DNA of 64,000 bases. Origin: Lysobacterales bacterium (GTDB taxonomy: Bacteria; Pseudomonadota; Gammaproteobacteria; Xanthomonadales; Xanthomonadaceae). The notes under the pieces are model-generated. The model was not told where the DNA came from. It did not search any database and saw nothing but the letters and a program-made list of their open reading frames with translations. Shown here in pieces: positions 9,034 through 18,396 of the stretch. The position numbers and the translations under genes are program-made. Position 1 is the first letter of the stretch, and each line of letters begins with the position of its first letter. Location: positions 62,001 to 126,000 of the forward strand of contig JAFLDZ010000004.1 of assembly GCA_017302135.1 (NCBI GenBank), written 5' to 3'.

Positions 9034-10185
9034 ATGAGTAGCCGAACCATGACTGCCAGAATTGAAAACCGCAAACTCACCGCCGACGAACTCGACAGCT
9101 TCGGCCGCGAACTCGACGCCGTGCGCGCGCATACCGTCGCGACGCTCGGCCAACGCGATGCCGATTACATCCGCGCGATCGTCGCTGCGGTGCGCTGGAC
9201 CGGTGTCGCGGGGCGCCTGCTGCTGTGGCTGGGCGCGGTGGTCGGCGCATTCGTGCATCCCGCCCTGTGGCCGCTCTGCATCGTCGGCACCCTGCTGCTC
9301 GCGTTCTCGAAAATCCTCGAAAACATGGAGTTGGGCCACAACGTGATCCATGGCCAGTACGACTGGATGCGCGACCCGCATCTCGATGGCAAGACCTACG
9401 AATGGGATATCGCCGGCACCGGCGACAATTGGCGCAAGACCCACAATTACCGCCATCACACGTGGACCAATGTGCGCGGGATGGACGACGACATCGGCTA
9501 CGGCCTGCTGCGGATCTTTCCCGAACAGCGCTGGAAGCCGTTCTATCTCGCGCAGCCGGTGATCGCGGTGATCTTCGCACTGCTGTTCGAGTGGGGCGTG
9601 GCGATCCAGAGCCTGCGCATCGGCCGCTGGTTCGCGGGGAAAACCAGTTTCGCGAAGATGCGCGAACAGTTCCGCCCGGTCGGCCGCAAGATGGCGCGCC
9701 AGGTGTTGAAGGATTACGTGCTGTATCCGCTGCTGGCCGGCCCGTTCTTCCTGCCGGTGCTGCTGGGCAATGCCGTGGCCAACGTGATCCGCAACGTGTG
9801 GACCTACACCATCATTTTTTGCGGTCACTTCACCGCGGACGTGGAAACCTTCTCGAAGGAATCGGTGATCAATGAATCGCGCGGGCGCTGGTACCTGCGG
9901 CAGCTGCGCGGGTCATCCAATCTTACCGGCGGGAAGCTGATGAATCTGATGTCCGGCAACCTCAGTCATCAGATCGAGCATCACTTCTATCCCGATGTGC
10001 CCGCGAACCGCTACGCCGCGATGGCCGTCGAAGTGCGCGAGATCTGCGCGCGCTACGGCCAGTACTACAACACCGGCTCGCTGCCGAAGCAGTTCGGGCA
10101 GGTGATCTGGCGGATCGTGCGGCATGCGTTTCCGAGCAGGCCGAGGCCGCAGCGACTGGTCTCGCTGCGGGGTGTACCGGGATGA
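9034..10185 (+). CDS. Membrane acyl-CoA/fatty-acid desaturase (DesB type)
   Basis: 383-residue di-iron desaturase of the inner membrane, placing a double bond in saturated acyl chains. The three histidine boxes that bind iron are present: LGHNVIHGQ, HNYRHHTW and HQIEHHFYPD. Hydrophobic pairs flank the first box (about residues 60-95) and lie between boxes two and three. A second in-frame ATG is at 9049. It forms an operon with the reductase and is probably under the divergent FabR/DesT-type repressor, giving oxygen-dependent adjustment of membrane fluidity. Confidence 0.9.
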   Translation: MSSRTMTARIENRKLTADELDSFGRELDAVRAHTVATLGQRDADYIRAIVAAVRWTGVAGRLLLWLGAVVGAFVHPALWPLCIVGTLLLAFSKILENMELGHNVIHGQYDWMRDPHLDGKTYEWDIAGTGDNWRKTHNYRHHTWTNVRGMDDDIGYGLLRIFPEQRWKPFYLAQPVIAVIFALLFEWGVAIQSLRIGRWFAGKTSFAKMREQFRPVGRKMARQVLKDYVLYPLLAGPFFLPVLLGNAVANVIRNVWTYTIIFCGHFTADVETFSKESVINESRGRWYLRQLRGSSNLTGGKLMNLMSGNLSHQIEHHFYPDVPANRYAAMAVEVREICARYGQYYNTGSLPKQFGQVIWRIVRHAFPSRPRPQRLVSLRGVPG

Positions 10186-10284
10186 TCCGGAGCGGATCGA
10201 TCACCTGCCCAGCATGATGACCGGAAATCGCCGCGCTCGGCGTTTTCGCCTATATCCGGGGACGCAGGGTGAGGAGCCAGGGCC

Positions 10285-10641
10285 ATGACGATTGCCAGCA
10301 GCGCTTGCCGCAAAACAACCCTCGTCCTCATGCTCGCGATGCTGGCATCCGGATCGCTCGCCCAAGCGGTGGAGAGGACGATTACTCCGGTGGACGCCAA
10401 CGGCAATCCGACTGGACCGTCGCGAACGATCCATATCCCCGACGAACCGGATAGCACCACAGTAGTGCAGCCGGTCGATGTCAACGGAAACCCGGCGGGC
10501 GAGCCGGTACATATTCCGGACGGCATCACGACACCCGCCGCGCCTCCCGACGACGGGATGGTTCCCGAAGAACCTGCACCGGGATCAGAGGAAGCGTCCG
10601 AGCCTCCCGACAGCGGGGCCGGCGATACGCCGCCGGGCTGA
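10285..10641 (+). CDS. Small secreted repeat protein
   Basis: 118 residues with a signal peptide cut after about residue 28 (LAQA). The mature part starts with two copies of a unit of about 23 residues, PVDxNGNPxG followed by IHIPD or VHIPD (about 33-55 and 62-83). A Pro/Glu/Ser-rich acidic tail follows. I do not recognise the family. It lies just upstream of another small secreted protein, with which it may form a unit. The clear signal peptide and repeat architecture support a real gene. Confidence 0.6.
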   Translation: MTIASSACRKTTLVLMLAMLASGSLAQAVERTITPVDANGNPTGPSRTIHIPDEPDSTTVVQPVDVNGNPAGEPVHIPDGITTPAAPPDDGMVPEEPAPGSEEASEPPDSGAGDTPPG

Positions 10642-10692
10642 GTGCCCGGGAGATTCGTTGCTTACCGCCGAACCGGAATCTGCGAGGTTGCC

Positions 10693-11028
10693 ATGCGCGC
10701 TCCCGTTTTTTTCTTCAGCAATCGCCTGCCGATGGTTGCCCTGGTGCTGTGCGCGCTGCTGCAAAGCATGCCCGTAGCGGCCAAGGAGCCGGGGAAATGG
10801 ATGAAGAACGGCGATCCCGTGCAGGCCAATGCCGCCTGCATGCAACGCTATACCTGTCATCCCAGGACATCGGTGCTTCACTCGGAAGACACCTTTGTCG
10901 CAGTGACCAAGCCGCAAATGAAGACGGGCGTCTGCTCCGCAGGCGGCGGAGCCATCGACGGCTGCAATGTGTGTCTGGTGTCCGAACCGACCGAGCCGTG
11001 CATGTGGGAATTGAGAAAGAAGAAATAA
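10693..11028 (+). CDS. Small cysteine-rich secreted protein
   Basis: 111 residues. The signal peptide (ALLQSMPVAA-K) ends near residue 34, so the mature protein is about 77 residues. It has six cysteines (NAAC, YTC, GVC, DGC, NVC, EPC), enough for three disulfides in the periplasm or outside the cell. The ATG at 10693 is preferred to an upstream in-frame GTG because it begins the signal sequence. No family recognised. It follows the repeat protein by about 50 bases and ends just before the convergent pyrB. Confidence 0.6.
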   Translation: MRAPVFFFSNRLPMVALVLCALLQSMPVAAKEPGKWMKNGDPVQANAACMQRYTCHPRTSVLHSEDTFVAVTKPQMKTGVCSAGGGAIDGCNVCLVSEPTEPCMWELRKKK

Positions 11029-11037
11029 TCTTCAGAC

Positions 11038-12030
11038 TCAACCCAACAACGTCTCCAACACCGCCATCCGCACCGCGACCCCGTTCGCGACCTGTTTGAG
11101 GATCAACGACTGCGGGCCGTCGGCGACGACATTGTCGATCTCCACGCCGCGGTTGATCGGTCCCGGATGCATCACCACCGCATCGGAAGCGGCGCGCTTG
11201 AGCCGGGCCTCGGTGAGGCCGTAATCGCGGTGATAGTCGTCCAGCGATGTGATCAGCCCTTGTTCCATCCGTTCGCGCTGCAGGCGCAGCATCATCACCA
11301 CGTCGACGCCTTCGATCGCTTCGTCCAGATCCTGGGTGACCAGACAGCCGTGCAGCGTGCCGCCGCCGTCTTCCACCGGCGGCAACAGCGCGGCGGGGCC
11401 ACAGACGCGGATTTCACCCGCGCCGAGGATACGCAGCGCATGCAGGTCGGAGCGCGCGACGCGCGAGTGCAGCAGGTCGCCGACGATCGCGATCTTCAGC
11501 GTCGAAAAATCCACGTGCTTGGCCTGGCGCAGGGTCAGCATGTCGAGCAGGCCCTGGGTGGGATGCGCGCTGCGGCCGTCGCCGGCGTTGATGATGCGGG
11601 TCTTGCTGTCGGCGGATGCCGCCAGCGCATTCAATGCCCCGTCTTCGTGATGCCGGATCACGAAACCTCGCACGCCCATCGCTTCGATGTTCTTCAGCGT
11701 ATCGCTCGCGCTTTCGCCCTTGGTGGTGGACGAGGTGGCGGCGTCGAAATTCAGCACGTCCGCGCCGAGCCGCTGCGCCGCACGCTGGAAACTCAGCCGG
11801 GTCCGCGTAGACGGCTCGAAGAACAGGGTGCAGATCGCGATGCCGTTCAGCGCATCAGGCGCTTCTTCGCCATCGATGAACTGCTGTGCGCGGTCCATCA
11901 GGCGGACCATCGTCGCGCGCGACAGACCGTCGAGCGTGAGCAGATGGTGCAGGACGCCCTGCGGATCGGTCTGCAGTTCGGACTTGTATCCGGTGGTATC
12001 GGGGGGAGAATTGTGCAACGGGGTCATCAT
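11038..12030 (-). CDS. pyrB: Aspartate carbamoyltransferase catalytic chain
   Basis: First committed step of pyrimidine synthesis: carbamoyl phosphate plus aspartate gives carbamoyl aspartate. 330 residues. The carbamoyl-phosphate site EPSTRTRLSF is intact, with HPTQGLLD in the middle and HPGPINRGVEID near the end. The last motif is the form seen in Pseudomonas/Bacillus-like chains rather than E. coli. No pyrI regulatory gene is beside it. It is last in the minus-strand run yqgE - exonuclease - ruvX - pyrB; ruvX ends 8 bases upstream. Confidence 0.95.
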   Translation of the reverse strand: MMTPLHNSPPDTTGYKSELQTDPQGVLHHLLTLDGLSRATMVRLMDRAQQFIDGEEAPDALNGIAICTLFFEPSTRTRLSFQRAAQRLGADVLNFDAATSSTTKGESASDTLKNIEAMGVRGFVIRHHEDGALNALAASADSKTRIINAGDGRSAHPTQGLLDMLTLRQAKHVDFSTLKIAIVGDLLHSRVARSDLHALRILGAGEIRVCGPAALLPPVEDGGGTLHGCLVTQDLDEAIEGVDVVMMLRLQRERMEQGLITSLDDYHRDYGLTEARLKRAASDAVVMHPGPINRGVEIDNVVADGPQSLILKQVANGVAVRMAVLETLLG

Positions 12031-12038
12031 GGCGTCGA

Positions 12039-12497
12039 TTACTCCTCAAGTAAGGTAGCGTCCTGCGGTGCTGCAAACCAGCGTTCGAGAATCACGGCGG
12101 CGGCGACGGCATCCAGCAGCTCGGCATCGCGGCGTTTTCGTTTTCCTTCGGCGCGGTCGTCGGCGAAGCGTCGCGCGGCTTCCTGCGAACTGTTGCGTTC
12201 GTCGATCATCGCGACGGGCAGCGAGAATTTCGTGCGCAGGGCGCGCGCGAAGCTGCGGGCGCGTTCGCGGATCGGCTGATCGCCGCCGTCGAGCGTCATC
12301 GGATCGCCGACGACGAAGCCGGTCGGCCGCCACTCGCGGTACAGGCGTTCGATCGCCGGCCAGTCGATCCTGTCGTCGTGCACATCGACCACCGCCAGTG
12401 CGCGCGCGCCGAGGCCGAAACCGCTGCCGACCGCGACCCCGATGCGGCGGGCGCCGACGTCGAAGCCGAGGAGGGTGCTGTCGGGCGGCATGCTCAT
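12039..12497 (-). CDS. ruvX: Holliday-junction resolvase-like protein YqgF/RuvX
   Basis: 152 residues, the usual length for the RNase H-fold YqgF family, linked to 16S rRNA 5' end maturation and possibly junction resolution. The start LLGFDVGARRIGVAVG carries the first catalytic Asp. VVGDP, DERNSSQEA and LLDAVAAAVIL complete the family pattern. The ATG at 12497 overlaps the exonuclease stop (ATGA). The yqgE-ruvX-pyrB linkage supports the call. Confidence 0.92.
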   Translation of the reverse strand: MSMPPDSTLLGFDVGARRIGVAVGSGFGLGARALAVVDVHDDRIDWPAIERLYREWRPTGFVVGDPMTLDGGDQPIRERARSFARALRTKFSLPVAMIDERNSSQEAARRFADDRAEGKRKRRDAELLDAVAAAVILERWFAAPQDATLLEE

Positions 12498-13111
12498 GAT
12501 CTGCGGCCCGTCACGCTGGCGGTCGGACAGGACTCCGCGAACACGAACGGCAGCAAACGGGCGATGTTCCTGGCATCGTCGATGCCCCGATGTTGGGTGC
12601 CCGTGAAATCGAGGCCGACTTTTCTGATCGCTTCGGCGAGGCCGATTTTTTTCCGGGTCGCCGATCGTTCGCTGAACAATCGTTTGACGTTCAAATGGGT
12701 TGCGGTGATCGGACACGGAATGCCGTGGAATTCGCAATCCTGATGCAGTTGACGGTAGTCGTAATCGCCCCATGAGCAGAATGCGAAGTCATCGTAGCCA
12801 TCGAGCCATGGTTTGAATGCCGACACGAACCGGTTAAAGGACGGGGCCGCGTCCACGTCCTGCTGCGCGATGGAGGTGAGTGAAGTGCAGAAGTCGGTCA
12901 GTACCGGGTGGCGCACCGGGCGCATGAAGCTCTGGAACTCGTCCTCGATATGGAAATCGGTGGCGTCGACCATCACTGCGCCGATCTCGATGATTTCCAT
13001 CTGGTGCCTGGGAACCGTTCCCCGATCGCAGCAGGTCGCTTCGAAGTCGATGACCAGATAGCGCGAGAAGCGCGGGGACGTCATCGGACCAGACATGACC
13101 GGATCAGGCAT
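12494..13111 (-). CDS. 3'-5' exonuclease, DEDDh (ERI1-like) family
   Basis: About 205 residues. The exonuclease core has ExoI motif VIDFEAT (Asp and Glu), ExoII in [12 protein letters not shown], and Exo[17 protein letters not shown] with the DEDDh histidine. This arrangement resembles the ERI1/KapD group, which trims RNA 3' ends. The start region overlaps yqgE by 8 bases if the first ATG is used; in-frame ATGs follow at 13096 and 13084. Its place between yqgE and ruvX suggests a general nucleic-acid housekeeping role. Substrate unknown. Confidence 0.85.
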   Translation of the reverse strand: MPDPVMSGPMTSPRFSRYLVIDFEATCCDRGTVPRHQMEIIEIGAVMVDATDFHIEDEFQSFMRPVRHPVLTDFCTSLTSIAQQDVDAAPSFNRFVSAFKPWLDGYDDFAFCSWGDYDYRQLHQDCEFHGIPCPITATHLNVKRLFSERSATRKKIGLAEAIRKVGLDFTGTQHRGIDDARNIARLLPFVFAESCPTASVTGRRS

Positions 13112-13670
13112 GGCCGCTGTAATCCGTCATGCGCATCAGGTCGACGCCGATCCGGCCAGCAGCCGCCTGCCAGCGCGCGTCCAGCGGCAACGAGAACAAC
13201 ACGTCGGGGTCGCTCTGGGCGATGAGCCAGGCGTTGTCGACCAATTCCTGTTCGAGTTGGCCCGCGCCCCAGCCTGCGCAGCCGAGCACGACGGTCGAAT
13301 GCGCCGGACCCATGCCCTGGGCGAGCGCTTCGAGTACGTCGCGCGAGGTGGTCACGTAAAGACCCGCGACGATTTCGAGCGTCGAATCCCAGCGCCGGTC
13401 GCCATCGTGCAGGACGAAGCCGCGTTCCGGATGCACCGGGCCGCCGGCCAGAACCAGGCGTTCGCGCAGGTCGGCGTCTTCGGTGGCGATGCCCATCTGC
13501 TCGAACACTTCGCCGAGGGTGTATTCCGACGGGCGATTGATCACCAGCCCCATCGCGCCATCCGCGTCGTGCTGGCAGATCAGCGAAACGGTGCGGAAAA
13601 AATTCGGATCCGCCAGCGAGGGCAGTGCGATCAGCAGCTGATTGGCGAGTGGGGTGGGATCGGGGGGCAT
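13104..13670 (-). CDS. yqgE: YqgE/AlgH family protein
   Basis: 188-residue cytosolic protein of the UPF0301 family. Typical motifs are [17 protein letters not shown] at the N-terminus, [25 protein letters not shown], and [14 protein letters not shown]. The biochemical role is unsettled; AlgH was first tied to alginate regulation in Pseudomonas. It is first in the operon leading to pyrB and sits next to ruvX, as in many gammaproteobacteria. Confidence 0.93.
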   Translation of the reverse strand: MPPDPTPLANQLLIALPSLADPNFFRTVSLICQHDADGAMGLVINRPSEYTLGEVFEQMGIATEDADLRERLVLAGGPVHPERGFVLHDGDRRWDSTLEIVAGLYVTTSRDVLEALAQGMGPAHSTVVLGCAGWGAGQLEQELVDNAWLIAQSDPDVLFSLPLDARWQAAAGRIGVDLMRMTDYSGHA

Positions 13671-13694
13671 GGGGGCATTGTAAGGCCACCTTCT

Positions 13695-13787
13695 GTCATC
13701 CCGACCCCGGCGTTGCCGGGGAGGGACCTGCTTTTTTGCTTTGGGTCAAAAGCAGCAGCAGGTCCCTTGCCTTCGGCCGGAAATGAC
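13695..13787. repeat. Intergenic inverted-repeat element
   Basis: Ends are GTCAT (13695-13699) and ATGAC (13783-13787). An 11-bp perfect inverted repeat, AGGGACCTGCT (13722-13732) with its complement at 13757-13767, encloses a T-rich loop. A GC hairpin precedes it. It lies between yqgE and the CoA-transferase genes. It looks like a dispersed palindromic repeat and could act as a transcript end. Confidence 0.55.
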
Positions 13788-13793
13788 GATCAC

Positions 13794-14422
<629 letters not shown>

Positions 14423-14423
<1 letters not shown>

Positions 14424-15130
14424 TATTTTTCTCCTCGCACGGTGCGCTGTTCGATGCGCTTCTCGGGGGTCGGATTGACCACGATGCGGTCCACGTAGAT
14501 ACCGGGCAGGTGGACGTGATCGGGATCGATGTCGCCGACCTCGACCAGATGCTCGACCTCGGCTACGCAGACCTTGCCAGCCATCGCCACCGCCGGATTG
14601 AAATTGCGCGCGGTCTTGCGGAACACCAGATTGCCGGCCTTGTCGGCCATCCACGCCTTGACCAGCGAGACGTCGGCTTTCAGTGCGGTTTCCATCACGT
14701 ACCAGTGACCGTCGAACTGGCGGGTTTCCTTGCCGTCCGCCACCACCGTGCCGTAGCCGGTGCGCACGAAGAATGCCGGTATACCGGCGCCCCCGGCGCG
14801 CAGGCGCTCGGCCAGCGTGCCCTGCGGGTTGAATTCGAGTTCCAGTTCGCCGGAGAGGAACTGGCGCTCGAATTCCTTGTTCTCGCCGACGTAGGACGAA
14901 ATCATCTTTCTGATCTGGCGGGTCTCCAGCAGCATGCCCAGGCCGAAACCGTCGACGCCGGCATTGTTGGAGATCGCAGTCAGGCCTTTCGCGCCGGAAT
15001 CGCGCAGTGCGGCGATCAGCGCCTCGGGAATACCGCAGAGACCGAAACCGCCGACTGCGAGGGTCTGGTCGTCGGCGACGAGGCCGCGCAGCGCTTCGGC
15101 CGCATTCGGGAAAACTTTGCTGTTGCTCAT
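14423..15130 (-). CDS. scoA: 3-oxoacid CoA-transferase, subunit A
   Basis: 235-residue alpha subunit. Signature [15 protein letters not shown] lies near residues 26-40, then [30 protein letters not shown] and [24 protein letters not shown] sequence (here [14 protein letters not shown]). The ATG at 15130 begins the conserved region; the frame runs on upstream without family similarity. Subunit B follows with a one-base overlap. Two-subunit bacterial form, as opposed to the fused eukaryotic enzyme. Confidence 0.92.
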
Positions 15131-15286
15131 GCCGACACCGTGCGATGCATGCGAGACACTCCTGACGCGGGGGGAGATCCGTAGAGTCGGCAAGTCTACC
15201 GGCTCACCTCCCTGCCGGGACACCGTACTTTGGGGCATGTCCGGACATGCCCCGTCGCATTCCCGACCGTACGGACCGGGGCCGGC

Positions 15287-15292
15287 TAAACT
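15287..15292 (+). promoter_or_regulatory. -10 box of a predicted leaderless start
   Basis: TAAACT ends six bases before the ATG at 15299. A transcript from it would begin at the start codon. The -35 region (CCGACC at 15263-15268, 18-base spacer) is only partly matched. Confidence 0.4.
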
Positions 15293-15298
15293 GGCGGG

Positions 15299-16192
15299 AT
15301 GCCCCGTATCGCTTTCGTCACCGCCATCGCGTCCGCCGCCCTCGACGACGACCTGCCGCTGCTGCTCGCGGCCTGCGAACGTCTCGGTTTATGTGCCGAA
15401 GTCCGCGCCTGGGACGACTTCACCGTCTCCTGGGCCCGCTACGACGTGGTTGTGCTGCGTTCGGCCTGGGACTATCACACCCGGCTGCCGGAGTTCCTGC
15501 GCTGGTGCGAACGGGTCGATCGCGTCGCCCGGTTGCACAACCCGCTGCCGATCCTGCGCTGGAACACCGACAAGCACTACCTCGCCGATCTGGAAGCCGC
15601 AGGCATTCCGGTGGTACCGACGCGTTTCGTCGAACCCGAAGCCGATCCTTTGCCCGCATTGCAGGCGTTTCTCGCCGAACTTCCGGATACCGTCGAATAC
15701 GTGGTGAAGCCGGCGGTGAGCGTCGGTTCGCGCGACACCCAGCGCTACCGGCGCGAGCAGGAATTCGCCGCCGCCAATCACATCGGTCGTCTGCTCGATA
15801 CCGGTCGCAGCGCGATGCTGCAGCCCTATCTGCACGCCGTCGACACGCAGGGCGAAACCGCGTTGCTGTATTTCGATGGCCGATTCAGTCATGCGCTGCG
15901 CAAGGCGGCGCTGCTGCGGCCGAACGAGCCGCCGCTGGATCACCTGCGACTCCCCAACGCCATTGCCGGCCGCGAACCCGATGCCGATGAACTGCAGATG
16001 GCTGAAGCCGTGCTGGGGGTGCTTCTGGCGCGCGGCGATGGCATCCCGCTGTACGCCCGCATCGATCTGATCCGCGACAGCCATGGCCAACCGCGATTGC
16101 TTGAGCTGGAGCTGGCGGAGCCCTCGCTGTTCCTGACGTCGGCGCCAGCAGCGGCCGAACGGTTCGTTGAAGTGCTGCAAAAAGCGCTCTAG
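15299..16192 (+). CDS. ATP-grasp (RimK-like) ligase-type protein
   Basis: 297 residues. N-terminal Rossmann-like part (VVLRSAWDYH near residue 50) then an ATP-grasp fold. Nucleotide-contact regions are EYVVKPAVSVGSRDT, MLQPYLHAVDTQGETALLYF and YARIDLIRD...LLELELAEPSLF. Such proteins usually join an amine to a carboxylate through an acyl phosphate. The substrate is not identifiable, and the neighbours (CoA-transferase, sugar cassette) give no clear hint. It is probably transcribed alone, from a leaderless promoter. Confidence 0.75.
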   Translation: MPRIAFVTAIASAALDDDLPLLLAACERLGLCAEVRAWDDFTVSWARYDVVVLRSAWDYHTRLPEFLRWCERVDRVARLHNPLPILRWNTDKHYLADLEAAGIPVVPTRFVEPEADPLPALQAFLAELPDTVEYVVKPAVSVGSRDTQRYRREQEFAAANHIGRLLDTGRSAMLQPYLHAVDTQGETALLYFDGRFSHALRKAALLRPNEPPLDHLRLPNAIAGREPDADELQMAEAVLGVLLARGDGIPLYARIDLIRDSHGQPRLLELELAEPSLFLTSAPAAAERFVEVLQKAL

Positions 16193-16324
16193 ACGCAGAG
16201 GGTCGATACGGTTGCGAAGCCTGACTGCGCCGAATGGTACTTGCTCAAGCCACGTCCATTGTCGATCCGCGGTCTTCCCCGGCGGCGATCTGGCAGACTA
16301 TCTTCTTTGTCTGCCCGGGTGCCG

Positions 16325-17452
16325 ATGAATTCGCAGCTCATCCCCATCAACTCGCTGCAGCGGCATGTGGCTGCGCTGCAGGATGCGCTGGTGCAAGCCG
16401 TCGGCGACGTCATCGCCAGCGGCCATTTCGTGCTGGGCAGCCATGTCGCGGCATTCGAGGCCGAATTCGCGGCTTATTGCGGCGTCGATCACTGCGTCGG
16501 CGTCGCCAACGGCACGGATGCGCTGGAACTGGCCCTGAAAGCGGCCGGTATCGGCGCTGGCGACAAAGTCGTCGTCGCGGCGAATGCGGCCATGTACGGA
16601 ACCACTGCGGTGCTCGCATGCGGAGCCGAGCCGGTGTTCGTCGATGTGCTTCCGGGTGAGGCCACCCTCGACCCGAAGGCGATCGAGGCCGTATTTCAAA
16701 ACCATGCAGACGAACGTTCTGGCGCAGGCATCAAGGCGATCCTGGTCACGCATCTTTATGGTCGGCTCGCCAGAATGACTGACATCTGCCATATCGCCAG
16801 GACGCATGGCGCGATGATCGTCGAGGATTGCGCTCAAGCGCACGGCGCGCGTGCCGGCGATGGTCGTCGGGCGGGGGCATTCGGCGACATCGCCAGTTTC
16901 AGCTTCTATCCGACCAAGAATCTCGGTGCCATCGGCGATGGCGGCGCGATTGTCTGCAACGATCCCGTTCTCGCCATGCGTGCGCGTCAACTGCGGCAAT
17001 ACGGCTGGGGGGGCAAGTACGAAAACGCGCTGATGGGTGGACGTAACAGCCGGCTCGATGAGATCCAGGCTGCGATGCTGTTGGTGATGCTGCCTCGCCT
17101 GGATGCCTGGAATGCGCGGCGGCGGCAGATCGCGCGGCGTTATTTCGAGGGCATCCGCAGCGATTCCATCGAACTTCCGCCGGTTGTCGGCGAAGGTGAT
17201 GTGGCCCATCTGTATGTCGTGCGCAGCGATCGAAGAACCGCTCTGCGTGAACATCTTTCGGCACACGGCATACAGAGCGATGTGCATTATCCGGTTCCGG
17301 ATCATCGGCAGCCTTGCCACGCGCTGCGCTATGCGCATGTCGTGCTGCCGACGACCGAACGCGATGCCGGGCGGGTGCTGAGTCTTCCCTGCTTCCCTGA
17401 AATGACCGACGATGAAGTCTCCAGAGTGATCGACGCATGCAGCCGATTCTGA
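16325..17452 (+). CDS. DegT/DnrJ/EryC1/StrS sugar aminotransferase (FdtB/QdtB type)
   Basis: 375-residue PLP enzyme that should aminate C3 of a dTDP-3-keto-6-deoxyhexose. The PLP lysine is Lys198 in SFYPTKNLGAIGDGG; other family motifs are GVANGTDALELAL and VEDCAQAHGA. It is first in a plus-strand run with 4-16 base overlaps, and the WxcM-like isomerase/acetyltransferase two genes on defines the pathway: keto-sugar isomerised, aminated here, then N-acetylated to a 3-acetamido-3,6-dideoxyhexose. Start ATG at 16325; the frame is open upstream without family similarity. Confidence 0.88.
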   Translation: MNSQLIPINSLQRHVAALQDALVQAVGDVIASGHFVLGSHVAAFEAEFAAYCGVDHCVGVANGTDALELALKAAGIGAGDKVVVAANAAMYGTTAVLACGAEPVFVDVLPGEATLDPKAIEAVFQNHADERSGAGIKAILVTHLYGRLARMTDICHIARTHGAMIVEDCAQAHGARAGDGRRAGAFGDIASFSFYPTKNLGAIGDGGAIVCNDPVLAMRARQLRQYGWGGKYENALMGGRNSRLDEIQAAMLLVMLPRLDAWNARRRQIARRYFEGIRSDSIELPPVVGEGDVAHLYVVRSDRRTALREHLSAHGIQSDVHYPVPDHRQPCHALRYAHVVLPTTERDAGRVLSLPCFPEMTDDEVSRVIDACSRF

Positions 17453-18396
17453 ATCCATCGCTGTCGCTGGTCGTGCCTGTCTACGGCAACGAAGCCTCGA
17501 TCGAAGCGTTGCTCGATGCGATTCGCGCGATCAGCGATCGCGCCGGGCCCGGTTTCGAGGCGGTCTTCGTTGTCGACGGCAGCCCGGATCGCAGCTACGC
17601 GATACTGCGCGATCGCCTGCCGGAAGCAGGGTTTTCCTCCCGGTTGATCAGTCTGTCGCGGAATTTCGGTTCGTTTTCCGCGATTCGCGTCGGTTTGGAA
17701 AAGGCGCGCGGTGACGTGATCGCGGTGATGGCGGCCGACCTGCAGGAACCGCCCGATCTCGTATTGAGCTTTTTCGAAGCTTTGCGGAACGATGCCCATG
17801 ATGTCGCTTTCGGCGTACGCGAGCAGCGCTTCGACCCATGGCTCAGCAGGCTGGCATCCAATGTCTTCTGGTCCTTGTACCGGCGCTTCGTCATATCCGA
17901 CATTCCCAAGGGCGGCGTCGATATCTTTGCCGTGACTGCGCGATTCCGCGATCGCGTGATCAAACTGACGGAGTCCCACGCAAGCCTGTTGGCGCAATTG
18001 TTCTGGCTGGGAGGGCGGCGCGCTTTCGTCGGTTACCAACGACGCGCACGCGCACATGGCAAGAGTGCCTGGACCCTGCGCAAGAAAATCCGTTACCTTT
18101 CCGACAGCGTTTTCGCGTTCACGGACCTTCCGGTGCGCGTGTTGATCGCGATCGGTGGCGTGTCGATGCTGGTCGCATTCGTGCTGGGCATCATCACCTT
18201 GGCCGCGAAGTTGTCCGGGCTCGTCCCAGTGCCCGGCTACGCAGGCACCATGCTGGCGATCCTGTTCTTCAGCGCCTTCAATTCGCTGGCGCTGGGCGTG
18301 GTCGGGATGTACGCATGGCGGGCGTTCGAAAACACGAAGGGACGTCCGCTTGCGGTGATCCAGTCCGAAGAGATGTTCGATGAGGAGTCCGCATGA
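17437..18396 (+). CDS. GT2 polyprenyl-phosphate glycosyltransferase (GtrB/ArnC-like)
   Basis: 319 residues. GT-A catalytic domain (about 1-225) with SLVVPVYGNE, VVDGSPDRS and the metal-site region MAADLQEPPDL, then two transmembrane helices (about 230-255 and 265-295). This layout loads a sugar onto undecaprenyl phosphate at the cytosolic face. It overlaps the aminotransferase gene by 16 bases and WxcM by 4. With the GtrA protein and the large membrane transferase downstream it makes a GtrA-B-C type cassette. The likely donor is the dTDP-amino sugar made by its neighbours. Confidence 0.88.
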   Translation: MQPILNPSLSLVVPVYGNEASIEALLDAIRAISDRAGPGFEAVFVVDGSPDRSYAILRDRLPEAGFSSRLISLSRNFGSFSAIRVGLEKARGDVIAVMAADLQEPPDLVLSFFEALRNDAHDVAFGVREQRFDPWLSRLASNVFWSLYRRFVISDIPKGGVDIFAVTARFRDRVIKLTESHASLLAQLFWLGGRRAFVGYQRRARAHGKSAWTLRKKIRYLSDSVFAFTDLPVRVLIAIGGVSMLVAFVLGIITLAAKLSGLVPVPGYAGTMLAILFFSAFNSLALGVVGMYAWRAFENTKGRPLAVIQSEEMFDEESA

